Assembly (NCBI GenBank): GCA_963693365.1
Contig: CAVNZM010000003.1
Location: 10,540,001-10,604,000, forward strand
Origin: Amoebidium appalachense
Lineage: Eukaryota > Ichthyosporea
Reading direction: 5' to 3'
Length of the DNA stretch: 64,000 nt
Every line of letters begins with the position of its first letter. The stretch's first letter is position 1. The notes below the pieces were generated by a model, which worked only from the letters and a program-made list of their open reading frames with translations, searched no databases and had not been told where the DNA came from. Position numbers and translations under genes: made by a program. Shown here in pieces: positions 45,499-64,000 of this stretch.

Positions 45499-45654
45499 GG
45501 GGGTAGGGCCGCGGTTTGAGGACCTGTGAATGTGGTAAACTGGTTAATTGAAGTTAAATTTTAATACATTCGTCGACCAATCAAAAACCGGGACTTTCGG
45601 GTCCCGGTACTTGGTTGTTGGATTAAACCTGTTTAAATCAAATAAACAAGAATG
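45499..45654. promoter_or_regulatory. AT-rich spacer with 8-bp hairpin
   Basis: Upstream of the MSV199-like gene and downstream of the next minus-strand gene. ACCGGGAC/GTCCCGGT (45587-45608, 6-nt loop) could end the transcript of 45655-46008; ccaatcaaaaa lies beside it. Confidence 0.4.
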
Positions 45655-46008
45655 TCATGCATGTTTGTTATCGATTGTTAGTTTGCGACCAACGGGTCGC
45701 GAATTCCCATTTGATAAAATTTCCTCTCTATGCAAGATTTCATACCTCGTGACCTCCGTGGTCTTGTAGTCGATGTCATAGACAAGACAGGGCATGCTTC
45801 GAAGAGAACGGATGATCCTTTTCCTGGTATCTCTCTCTTCTTTGAAGTCATAAATAAGCGCACCCACACGGGCCCCGCTCAGCTCCTCGTTGATGGCCAG
45901 CTCGTCGATGTCGCCGTCCAGGTCCCAGAACTTGGCGAACTCGCCGAGCAGTGCAGCCTTGGGCCCCAGGGTAGAGGTCAGAGTAGATGAAGGTGGAGGG
46001 AGTGCCAT
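45655..46008 (-). CDS. Hypothetical viral-like protein
   Basis: 117 residues from MALPPSSTLTS. Acidic middle (KFWDLDGDIDELAINEELSG) followed by mixed charged sequence (VGALIYDFKEERDTRKRIIR) and a Tyr-rich YDIDYKTTEVTRYEIL. No family recognised. The start is set at the first Met after a spacer containing ttttatacc. The apparent 589-residue frame running through the gap is not real. Confidence 0.45.
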   Translation of the reverse strand: MALPPPSSTLTSTLGPKAALLGEFAKFWDLDGDIDELAINEELSGARVGALIYDFKEERDTRKRIIRSLRSMPCLVYDIDYKTTEVTRYEILHREEILSNGNSRPVGRKLTIDNKHA

Positions 46009-46138
46009 GTTGCAGACTGAGCTCCTGTGGGAGTGTGTTGGCCTTTTATACCTTCGCCAGGAAGCCCTTGAAGTGCAAAAACAAACAGCCGCAGCGTGCC
46101 AAGCCGAAAGCACCTCACATAATGCAAGCCCCTCGTAA
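46009..46138. promoter_or_regulatory. Divergent promoter region
   Basis: 130 bp between divergent starts at 46008 (minus) and 46139 (plus); contains a TATA-like ccttttatacc near 46049. Confidence 0.4.
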
Positions 46139-46487
46139 ATGCCCGCACCGAACGGGTTGTGTCTCGACCGCAAGATGTGCAACTCCCGCCACTTCAACGG
46201 CAACGTCACCCTCGCCATCCGTAAGGGCGCACGCATCCTCAGCAACGGCACGCACCTCGCGAAGAGGGGCGTCCATGCCGTCCAGTACACCGTCAAGACC
46301 GACATCACGCTGCTCCTTCCCGACCTCGGCCAGCCCGGCCCCGAGAAGCAGCTGCTTCTCGCGCTCTCGCAGCGCACGAAGCTGACGGCCGTGCAGCAGC
46401 GCCGCGCACGCACGCTGTGCCAGGCGTTCGGCGTGGACGGCTGGTACGTCCAGGGCAGCAAGGCCCAGGGCGGGCCCAGGGAGGCCC
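46139..46487 (+). CDS. Hypothetical viral-like protein, cut by gap
   Basis: At least 116 residues (MPAPNGLCLDRKMCNSRHFN...). Basic, with hydrophobic strands (VTLAIRKGARILSNGTHLAK, TVKTDITLLLPDLG) and an Arg/Gln-rich stretch (TAVQQRRARTLCQAFG). Unrecognised. The reading frame enters the N gap, so length is unknown. Confidence 0.45.
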
Positions 46488-46987
46488 NNNNNNNNNNNNN
46501 NNNNNNNNNNNNNNNNNNNNNNNNNNNNNNNNNNNNNNNNNNNNNNNNNNNNNNNNNNNNNNNNNNNNNNNNNNNNNNNNNNNNNNNNNNNNNNNNNNNN
46601 NNNNNNNNNNNNNNNNNNNNNNNNNNNNNNNNNNNNNNNNNNNNNNNNNNNNNNNNNNNNNNNNNNNNNNNNNNNNNNNNNNNNNNNNNNNNNNNNNNNN
46701 NNNNNNNNNNNNNNNNNNNNNNNNNNNNNNNNNNNNNNNNNNNNNNNNNNNNNNNNNNNNNNNNNNNNNNNNNNNNNNNNNNNNNNNNNNNNNNNNNNNN
46801 NNNNNNNNNNNNNNNNNNNNNNNNNNNNNNNNNNNNNNNNNNNNNNNNNNNNNNNNNNNNNNNNNNNNNNNNNNNNNNNNNNNNNNNNNNNNNNNNNNNN
46901 NNNNNNNNNNNNNNNNNNNNNNNNNNNNNNNNNNNNNNNNNNNNNNNNNNNNNNNNNNNNNNNNNNNNNNNNNNNNNNNNNNNNNNN
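46488..46987. other. Assembly gap (500 N)
   Basis: Exactly 500 N, probably a placeholder of unknown true size. It hides the right end of the viral-like block. Confidence 0.99.
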
Positions 46988-47424
46988 AATGTGACGTGTG
47001 TGTGTTGCGGTATTATGTGGTCTATCAAACTACATTTGGCGATACATGACCGGTTAAACTGGTGTGTGTGTGTGTTGTTTGGGCATGCAAATGATGTCAC
47101 CTTATACTTATTAGATCTCCACTGTATAGCACGTGTACAGTAAAAGCGTGGTAATTGATCAATAATACCATCAGCTAGAGAAAGACCAGTTCTACAGGAA
47201 GGTAATATGTATTTAGGTGTTATACACTTGCGAGTGCCATATTTGGCAATATGGTTGAGGCGGTCAGTATATATAAAACGAGACATAAGGCTTAGTTTTT
47301 CAAGGTGTATGCTTTCATCGGGTCTAGTGTCGTGTGGTATCTTTTTCCATTTGTTATATTGCGTGATTATCTTGTGATTGTGTACATGTTTAATAAGTAA
47401 GTGGCAGTCCAAAGTCACACACAC
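46988..47424 (-). other. Open frame next to gap, unknown
   Basis: A minus-strand frame of about 145 residues runs from 47424 into the gap (SFACPNNTHTHQF, HIAKYGTRKCITPKYILP). Lys/His/Ile-rich, AT-rich codons unlike the viral-like block. It may be a retroelement fragment or chance; no motif. Confidence 0.2.
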
Positions 47425-48105
47425 ACTATTGCGGGGTTTATTTGTATTTGTGCCCAGGGGAGAAGGGGGAGAGAGAGGGGAGGAAAGAGGGGGAGAGGTG
47501 AGGAGGGGACAGGTCGGATAGAGAAGAGAGGGTGGGAGGGCAAATACTTCTTTAAGCGGCTTATGTGCTTATTGAATTTCAGCGCGAGATAGGATACTCT
47601 AGCAGCTATTGGGACCAGACCATATATCACTTGTGACGTCACGTCACCGTGTCGCCATCTCCAGTGCAATGCGCAGCGCTAGCCCCCGTTCAAAACACTC
47701 ATAATAGGCTCCGTTGTTGTATGTGTACCATGTATGATTTTTATATATGCCTAATCACATAAAATGTTTTGCGCACGATGTATTGATACTCGTAGCACGC
47801 CGTCACCGTCGCTCTGCCACACTGAGCTTTGGCGAAGCTTGCCCAGGTCCACCAATTTGCTAGTTATAATCATTCCAAACGTGTTGATTCCGGCAACCAA
47901 TCAAACGCAGCTCTCACACAAGTCGCGCACCTATATGAACGAAAGCGATCAAGTTCTGGTATCATTCATTTCTGCGCTGCACGCAAACATACGGGGCAGC
48001 CGCATTTCAGTGTGAGGCCCCCAGCGAACACCTTGTCATAGAGTACTATATCAAAACCAGTGTTCGTTTTTCATATCTTTTGTTCGCCGGTAACACATTG
48101 AAAAA
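47425..48105 (+). promoter_or_regulatory. Upstream region of the repeat-protein gene
   Basis: Purine-rich block 47458-47540, then ordinary sequence with a TATA-like tttttatatatg at 47737 and a CCAAT box (accaatcaaacg, about 47895). The ATG follows at 48106 after a caataaaaaa-free leader. No other gene is seen. Confidence 0.3.
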
Positions 48106-49965
48106 ATGTTCAAAGCCGCTACTATCGCCGTGTTGGCCACGTTCAGCGCCGTTAAGGTCGTGGCTGCGGGCAGTGGTGTGGGTCAAGGCAACGGAAACAA
48201 TAATGGCTGGTCGAACCGCATCTATAGTGGCACCAACAACAACGCCCAAGCAAACTATGGAAACACCTACTCCACATACAACAATGCGGGATCCGGATCT
48301 GGGAATGGAAACACCCATGGCGGGGGCTACAACAACAACAACGTTGAATACTCCAAGAAAGGGTATGACGAGGTCCCAGAAGACCCCACATATACCAAGG
48401 CCGATAAGCCCACCGGTACCTGTCAGGTGACCGTCACACAGACACAGGTCGTACCATACACCACCACGCAGACCGCCATCACCACACAAGTCCTTCCATA
48501 CACCACTACACAGACGGCCGTTACCACACAAGTTGTACCGTACACCACCACACAGACTGCCATCACCACACAGACAGCCATTGCAACACAGACTATTCCA
48601 GTAACCGTCACACAGACTGCTCTCACAACGCAGACCGTCCCGGTCACCGTTACGCAAACGGCCGTCAAAACTCAGACGGCAGTTACCACTCGCACGGCCT
48701 TTGCCACACAGATGGTTCCCGTCACCATCACACAGACAGCAATCACCACACAGACCATCCCGGTCACCGTTACGCAGACGACGACGTTCACCCAGACGGC
48801 GATCACCACCAGCACGAACTTTGCCACACGGACTGTTCCCGTCACGGTCACACAGACGGCAACCACCACCCAGACCGCCATCTTCACCAAGACTATCCCC
48901 TACACGCTCACGCAGACTGCGGTCACTACTCGCACTGCCGTTGATACTCAGACAGTTCCCGTCACCGTCACTCAAACGGCTGTCACCACACAGATTATCC
49001 CCTTCACCTCTACGCTCACTCAGACGGTGTTCACGACGCAGGTTGTCCCTACCACCCTCACGCAGATCTACCGCACAACGGTCGTTGATCGCTCTACCGT
49101 TATGGTTCCCCTCACCACCACCTACACCCGCACCGACACTGCTGTTACGACGCAGACGGCCGTGGCCACCACCACCTTGACCGGCTACACCACCACCACA
49201 CAAGTGGTCCCCTCCACCACCGTGTACATTCAGACCGCTGTCACCACTCTCACTGCATTTGCTACCCAGACGGTTCCGGTCACAACCACACAGACGGCGA
49301 TTACCACGCAGACGATCCCCTACACCCTTACACAGACCGCAACAGCAACCCAGACCATCCCTCTCACCATCACGCAAACGGTGGTAACAACGAAGGTCAT
49401 TCCCACCACCACCGTTCTCACGCAAATCGCCGTTACGACCCGCTTTGCCACACAGACGATCCCGGTCACCATCACCCAGACCGCCATCACCACACAAGTC
49501 GTTCCCACCACCACCGTTCTTACGCATACTGCGGTTACCACTCAGACGGCAGTTACAACCCAGGTTGTCCCTACCACCACCGTTCTCACACAGACCGCAA
49601 TCACCACGCAGACTGCCACCGCCACCGCCACCCAAACCATCCCCTACACTGTTACTCAGACGGCTAACGTGACCAGCACCGCCATCGCCACCACCACCGT
49701 CCCTGTGACCATTACAGAGACCGCTGTCACTACTCAGGTTGCGGTGACCACGCAAACCGCGGTTACAACTCAGGTTGCAGTTACCACACAGACTGTTCCT
49801 GTTACGGTTACGCAAACTGCCACTGCCACCCAGACTATCCCCAGCTACACCACCATCCCCGTTTACACCACCGTCACCATCACCACCTCCACTGGTTACC
49901 CCACCGTCGTCCCCCAACCGACCCCATCTCCCTCCCCGACACCGTGCAATGGATACGAGTGCTGA
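48106..49965 (+). CDS. Secreted Thr/Val/Gln-rich repeat protein
   Basis: 619 residues, intronless. Residues 1-21 (MFKAATIAVLATFSAVKVVA) form a signal peptide. A Gly/Asn/Tyr-rich spacer to about residue 85 (NNNAQANYGNTYSTYNNAGS) and one Cys precede about 35 imperfect copies of a 12-16-residue unit based on VPVTVTQTAVTTQT, running to about residue 590. A Pro/Ser tail ends in CNGYEC. The alternating Thr/Val pattern would favour beta-strands and O-glycosylation, as in wall, slime or adhesive matrix proteins. No GPI-type hydrophobic tail is seen. Repeat copies differ at many synonymous sites, so the array is old and under protein-level constraint. Substrate or partner unknown. Confidence 0.8.
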   Translation: MFKAATIAVLATFSAVKVVAAGSGVGQGNGNNNGWSNRIYSGTNNNAQANYGNTYSTYNNAGSGSGNGNTHGGGYNNNNVEYSKKGYDEVPEDPTYTKADKPTGTCQVTVTQTQVVPYTTTQTAITTQVLPYTTTQTAVTTQVVPYTTTQTAITTQTAIATQTIPVTVTQTALTTQTVPVTVTQTAVKTQTAVTTRTAFATQMVPVTITQTAITTQTIPVTVTQTTTFTQTAITTSTNFATRTVPVTVTQTATTTQTAIFTKTIPYTLTQTAVTTRTAVDTQTVPVTVTQTAVTTQIIPFTSTLTQTVFTTQVVPTTLTQIYRTTVVDRSTVMVPLTTTYTRTDTAVTTQTAVATTTLTGYTTTTQVVPSTTVYIQTAVTTLTAFATQTVPVTTTQTAITTQTIPYTLTQTATATQTIPLTITQTVVTTKVIPTTTVLTQIAVTTRFATQTIPVTITQTAITTQVVPTTTVLTHTAVTTQTAVTTQVVPTTTVLTQTAITTQTATATATQTIPYTVTQTANVTSTAIATTTVPVTITETAVTTQVAVTTQTAVTTQVAVTTQTVPVTVTQTATATQTIPSYTTIPVYTTVTITTSTGYPTVVPQPTPSPSPTPCNGYEC

Positions 49966-50409
49966 GGTTTCTAGACGGGCTTAAATAGTGTTGTGTTTTG
50001 GTTGTACCTAGGTGATTCGAATTCGATTAGTTTAGTTTTGTTCGGTTGATGATGTATGTATGTATTATCCTGGTTTCCATATGTTGATTTAGTCACACGG
50101 AACACTTTTGGGATGCTCCTCTTCCACCAGTGCTGGACGGAGTGCCGTTCTTTGAATCGATTTGTATTCGATTGATCCGGCAGAGTTCCAAAGTGCCACC
50201 AGTGCTGGGCGATCCAATGTTCTCTTATAAAATGAACATAACTACTGCAAAACACCCAGGGTGTGCGCACTTGGACTGTCTTCCCTGTTATTCGACCCCC
50301 CCCCCCTCCCCCCTCCCTCCCGGGGACTGTGGAGTGTGGATGACTTTCGGGTTCCCCTGAGTAGGGGGTCTGCTTATAATGTGTACTCCACAACCGAACA
50401 TGACACACA

Positions 50410-50441
<32 letters not shown>

Positions 50442-50699
50442 GGCCACAGGCATTCGAACTACAACGTGGCGGCAGCTTTCGATTCGACAATACAGGCCAC
50501 GGAAACTTTTGAGCTCAGTGTTTGACAAGGAGCGAGCCCCCCCTCCCCCCCCCCCCCCCCCCCCCCCCCCTCGGGCCCCCCTCCTCCCCGACCTCACCCC
50601 ACCCACCCTGCACCCACCCACCACCACCAACACACACACACACAGACCCCCCCACCCACCCACCCCACCCCCCTTCTCCGCCCCCTCCCCCCCAGGAGG

Positions 50700-50730
<31 letters not shown>

Positions 50731-51120
50731 CCCAGCAAAACGACTAATGGTTCAACGTAGACTAGGTACCCCGTCAGACTACAGACTTTCGGTAAAATTT
50801 CAATCTGAAATGATGTCACCCTGAGAAAATTCCATTTATGGAAGTATCTCAGGTCGACGTCACATGCCATAGTGATTCAGCCGGCTGCGGCTAAATTTGT
50901 TAATAGTCTGACAGAGTACATACCAGTGACAAGTCATCATTGGTAACCGTGGTGGGTGGAAGTACTATGGGGATCCCAGCAGAAACCTAAACGCATCCCG
51001 GCCTACACCGAATATCGACTACTTAACAAATTTCACAGCAAAATCCCCCTTGATTTCCATAAAAACATTGCCGCTATTAGCTATCCCAAGCCGGACACAC
51101 GTACCTCGGGGGAAAGCTAA
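49966..51120. other. No gene seen; poly-C/CA/poly-A tracts
   Basis: Poly-C at 50298-50306, CA at 50405-50440, a C-rich block 50537-50700 followed by 28 A at 50703-50730. A short imperfect duplication (ccaccagtgctgg.cg) lies at about 50128 and 50198. Confidence 0.5.
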
Positions 51121-51129
51121 CAATGTGTA

Positions 51130-51475
<346 letters not shown>

Positions 51476-52078
51476 GCCCGGCAGCCAGCCGGGGGAGGGG
51501 GTGTTACAAGGGGGGGGGGGGGGGGGGGGGGGGATTAGGGAAAGAGGGGGGAGTGATGGCCGGGGTCGAGGGAGGAAGGGAAGGCGAGGAGGACGAGGGA
51601 GGGATGGTGGGAGGGAGGGAGGGAGGGAGGGAAATAGCAATCAGATCCGACAATGAATGAATGAATGCAACCATAAATGGTAGCAATTATGATTATTTAT
51701 TGATATTAATAATAATAGCAGTGTTGCCATTGCACGCCTCAGCCCAATCCCGCATTTATAAGCACAGGCATGATTTCACTGCGCAACACTATTAGGTATT
51801 CTAAACTTCATATTCTAGCCACATTTGATTTTTCTTTTAAACGGATTTTGTTTAGATCAGGCATCAGAGAGGGCTAAGAATGGATATATAGTATGTACAA
51901 TTGCCAGAGACACAACGAGATAGTCACGTAGATAGCTTCATCGTATATCCAACGAGATATATCGAATACGAAAATTCAAACGCAAGACTTCTACAACGTC
52001 ATGTATGAACTCAGCTACGGTTGCCAACACTCACCAAATTGTTACCCGTGGAAAAAAGCTCAGCATACACAATAAGTG
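51476..52078 (-). other. msrB downstream region
   Basis: Poly-G at 51511-51533 and a GGGA block to 51630, then AT-rich sequence that probably contains the msrB 3' UTR. No coding content is seen. Confidence 0.4.
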
Positions 52079-52695
52079 TTACTTTTTAACCGTTGTCTCT
52101 TTAACCCCCTCAGGGGGACTCCCCTTAACATACCTCAAACTGATGGAATTCACACAATGCCTCTCGTTTGTTTCCGTCATATCCTCCCCCAAGTACAGAT
52201 TTCCCATGTGACTACCACATTTTCCGCAAACAATTTCCGGATATTTCACATCTCCCGGTTCTATTATTAGTGCATTCTCATAGCATTTGTCGAACGCCGG
52301 CCAGCCACAACCACTGTGGAGCAGCTGCCGAGTAAAGGCCGGGTTTCCACACCCACGACAGGCAAAATATCAGGTTTCCGGAAATAATTTCTCGTATTCC
52401 CCTGCGACGGGTTAAGAAATACGATTAATAATTAGCGCCAGATCCAGTAAGTGTGTCGACGACCGACCTCGTTCATGAGCTGGAGTATTGGATGCAAGGG
52501 AGATGTTTCTGCAAAGTTCTAAACAAAATGATCAGCAGTATGCACTAGTTTTTATTATTAGAAAACACAGTGTAATATAGGGTGGTCACAGTGCAACTTG
52601 TGTGTGTGCATGGCTGGGTTCAGGGTGGATAACGGTATTGGTAGTGGTAGTGGTGGTTGATTGGGAGGGGGGGAGGGGGGAGGGGAGGGGGGAAG

Positions 52696-52734
<39 letters not shown>

Positions 52735-52859
52735 GGGCACACCGGTAATCCCAAAGCCTACTCCATCTAATCCAACCTACTACACGTCTTTTGCTCACCT
52801 TTGAAGCAGGTATATTCTACGTCTACTTCTGACAAACCCTTCTCCCTTTCCCAGAGTTT

Positions 52860-52953
<94 letters not shown>

Positions 52954-53296
52954 CTACAAACACACCACGCCAGACACACACACACCCGCATCTACACGTG
53001 AACCCACAAACAACGACGCACGTACGCACCCACCCATAATAATGCACAACCACACGAGTGCATATCTCCCATGAATAAGCAAACACACAAGAGCACATCA
53101 TAATAACAAACAACAGTCAAAGTTTAGACCCAATGTATGTCATGACCAGATAATGTGGAAGAAGAAAAAACATACGTAACTTACCCGTGCCTGGATCCTC
53201 ACTTCCTCCCTCCCTCAGAACATGATATTCCTGTGTGCTCAACTGTGCACGCCACTCCTCTTCATTCTTTTCAACGGGTAGATTAGTCAGCTTCAT
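52079..53296 (-). CDS. msrB: Peptide-methionine (R)-S-oxide reductase, two exons, in-frame TGA
   Basis: Exon 1 is 53296-53185 (MKLTNLPVEKNEEEWRAQLS, ...TQEYHVLREGGSEDPGT); donor gtaagt. Exon 2 is 52401-52079 after acceptor cgcag. The phases match (1 into 2). Exon 2 carries GEYEKLF, zinc Cys pairs CRGCG and CGKCG, the signature SGCGWPAFD, and the active site RHCVNSISLRY with Cys, not selenocysteine. Reduces methionine-R-sulfoxide in proteins. Codon 48 (52372-52370) is TGA where the family has Gly before YFAC. That is a one-base change from GGA, so it is either a nonsense allele or a sequencing error. The intron (782 bp) has poly-C and TG on the sense strand. Expected length 144 residues. Confidence 0.85.
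52402..53184 (-). repeat. msrB intron with poly-C and TG tracts
   Basis: On the plus strand it shows poly-G (52670-52735) and (CA)n (52860-52950), i.e. poly-C and TG on the msrB sense strand. Confidence 0.8.
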
Positions 53297-54048
53297 TTTT
53301 CCGGACTACACAGGGAAACGTTTAAAAAGACTTTTGAGTTAGATCATCAGCGCCAGCAACGATGCTCACGACGCAAGAGGGGTAAGCGCTTTTGTTAATC
53401 CAGTGAAAAAAACGCTACCACCCACACAATATACACCAGTTACAACTCCTTTATCCTCGTATATTATGGATCACATCTCATTCGTAGTGGGGGTTCAACT
53501 AGAAACTTTTTCATGACCCACACGCTGAATTCTCAACTGCTGATGACAAAGAAAGTTGCTCTATAGACAGGTAAACGGTACAGTGTTAAAATGCGATCGT
53601 GCGCTTCCTTTTATAGAGCTAGACTCTTCCGATGCTAACGCATCACCCCTTTCGTGCCAGCTATAGACAGAGCAAGCGTTTCCTGAATTCGAAGTTTTTC
53701 TTTTCGAAGTTTTCAATTTTTTTTTTATTTTTTTTTATTTTGGTCCTCATCGTAATCGTGCGAATTCTAGCCTTTTATGGTCAAGATGGCGGTCAGATAA
53801 GAGGAGGGCAAATGTTCTAGCGCATCCGACCGTTTTCCATGTGTTGGCAGTCAGCTAGCTGTACATGTTGAACTGAGCTCGAGTCCAGGCTTGTTTTTCA
53901 TTTGGTTTCATATACTGAGCAATTATTCTCCTGGGTTGTGCATGCATAACTAGTGTAAAGGGGTTGGGGGTTGATATAGACACAGTTTCGCCAGTGTGGC
54001 ACAGAGAGGTAAACCTTAGCAGAAGGGCTGAATTTGTTAGCAGGCAGG
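53297..54048. promoter_or_regulatory. Bidirectional promoter region of msrB and ZNHIT2
   Basis: 752 bp between two divergent start codons. Contains TATA-like cttttatagagc (about 53608) and ccttttatgg (about 53770), and T-rich runs at 53715-53740. A protein-like minus-strand frame at 53900-54117 is the shadow of exon 1 and its leader. Confidence 0.5.
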
Positions 54049-63830
<9,782 letters not shown>

Positions 63831-63912
63831 ATTTTGTTTTGATCATTTTTGCTGTCCCCGCCGTAGGAGGTCGTCTCTCTTTCCTTTCTCTCCCCCTCGT
63901 TAATAATGATCT

Positions 63913-63943
<31 letters not shown>

Positions 63944-64000
63944 TCTCTCTCTTTTTCTCCCTCCCTCTCCTTCCCTCCCCTTCTGTCTCTTTCTCTTTCC
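63831..64000 (+). other. ZNHIT2 3' flank
   Basis: After TAG at 63828-63830: short T-rich sequence, then poly-C at 63913-63940 and CT-rich sequence to the end. No AATAAA is visible in the window. Confidence 0.6.

Larger units (their letters stand above)
41297..46487. other. Endogenous large-DNA-virus-like gene block
   Basis: Nine closely packed short genes on both strands, GC-rich coding regions, AT-rich spacers of 27-440 bp and no introns or homopolymer tracts contrast sharply with the rest of the window. Content (Nudix hydrolase, MSV199-type protein, small one- and two-helix membrane proteins, coiled-coil protein) fits a nucleocytoplasmic large DNA virus or relative. No capsid, polymerase or packaging ATPase is present in this piece, so lineage is open. 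The left end abuts an LTR; the right end runs into the assembly gap. Confidence 0.65.

Noticed and set aside
45655-47424. 589-residue minus-strand frame crossing the N gap
   Set aside because: It is open only because the gap translates as unknown residues. The real gene is 45655-46008; the part right of the gap is unrelated AT-rich sequence.
48046-49917. 623-residue antisense open frame opposite the Thr-rich gene
   Set aside because: Gly/Asn/Asp/Cys-rich low complexity without a signal peptide; it is a by-product of the ACN-CAG codon repeat on the other strand.
52079-52401. Selenoprotein msrB with TGA as selenocysteine
   Set aside because: The catalytic position has Cys (RHCVNS); the TGA replaces a conserved Gly far from the active site.

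Overview
The window is nuclear DNA of a eukaryote with spliceosomal introns. Most of it is low-complexity sequence (poly-C/poly-G, CT and CA/TG runs) plus nested mobile elements. Two host genes could be assembled exon by exon: msrB (minus strand, about 52.1-53.3 kb) and ZNHIT2 (plus strand, about 54.0-63.8 kb). They diverge from a 752-bp intergenic region. Their introns carry long C-rich or pyrimidine-rich tracts, mostly on the sense strand, and one ZNHIT2 intron has U12-type AT-AC signals. Pyrimidine-rich introns, a U12 intron, Copia and DIRS/Ngaro retroelements and giant-virus-like genes would suit a protist such as a myxomycete (Physarum-like) or an ichthyosporean, but the sequence alone does not name the species.

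Layout. 1-5.3 kb: simple repeats with fragments of an unresolved plus-strand gene. 5.3-6.8 kb: 3' end of a minus-strand LTR element. 7.4-8.6 kb: two divergent members of a small basic-protein family. 10.1-13.3 kb: a complete non-autonomous LTR element with 935-bp LTRs, a 5-bp target duplication and a primer site matching the anticodon arm of initiator tRNA-Met. 15.5-30.6 kb: a DIRS-like element (gag, RT/RNase H, tyrosine recombinase; minus strand) split by a 10,446-bp insert (18809-29254). The insert has 30-bp terminal inverted repeats, subterminal ATTGCCAATA-type repeats, a 160-bp and a 183-bp tandem array, and perhaps a spliced gene. 32.5-36.5 kb: a Ngaro-like element with split direct repeats, gag and recombinase but no reverse transcriptase. 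37.1-41.3 kb: a scrambled Copia cluster in which a copy of the DIRS gag is fused to Copia RT/RNase H.

41.3-46.5 kb: a compact GC-rich, intron-poor block of nine short genes (Nudix hydrolase, MSV199-type protein, small membrane proteins, coiled-coil protein and unknowns). It resembles an endogenised large DNA virus and is cut by a retroelement LTR on the left and a 500-N gap on the right. 48.1-50.0 kb: an intronless gene for a secreted Thr/Gln/Val-rich repeat protein. 50-52 kb: non-coding repeats, followed by the msrB/ZNHIT2 pair to the end of the window.

No rRNA, tRNA or CRISPR array was recognised. Splice structures were inferred by eye from reading-frame phase and protein-family patterns.
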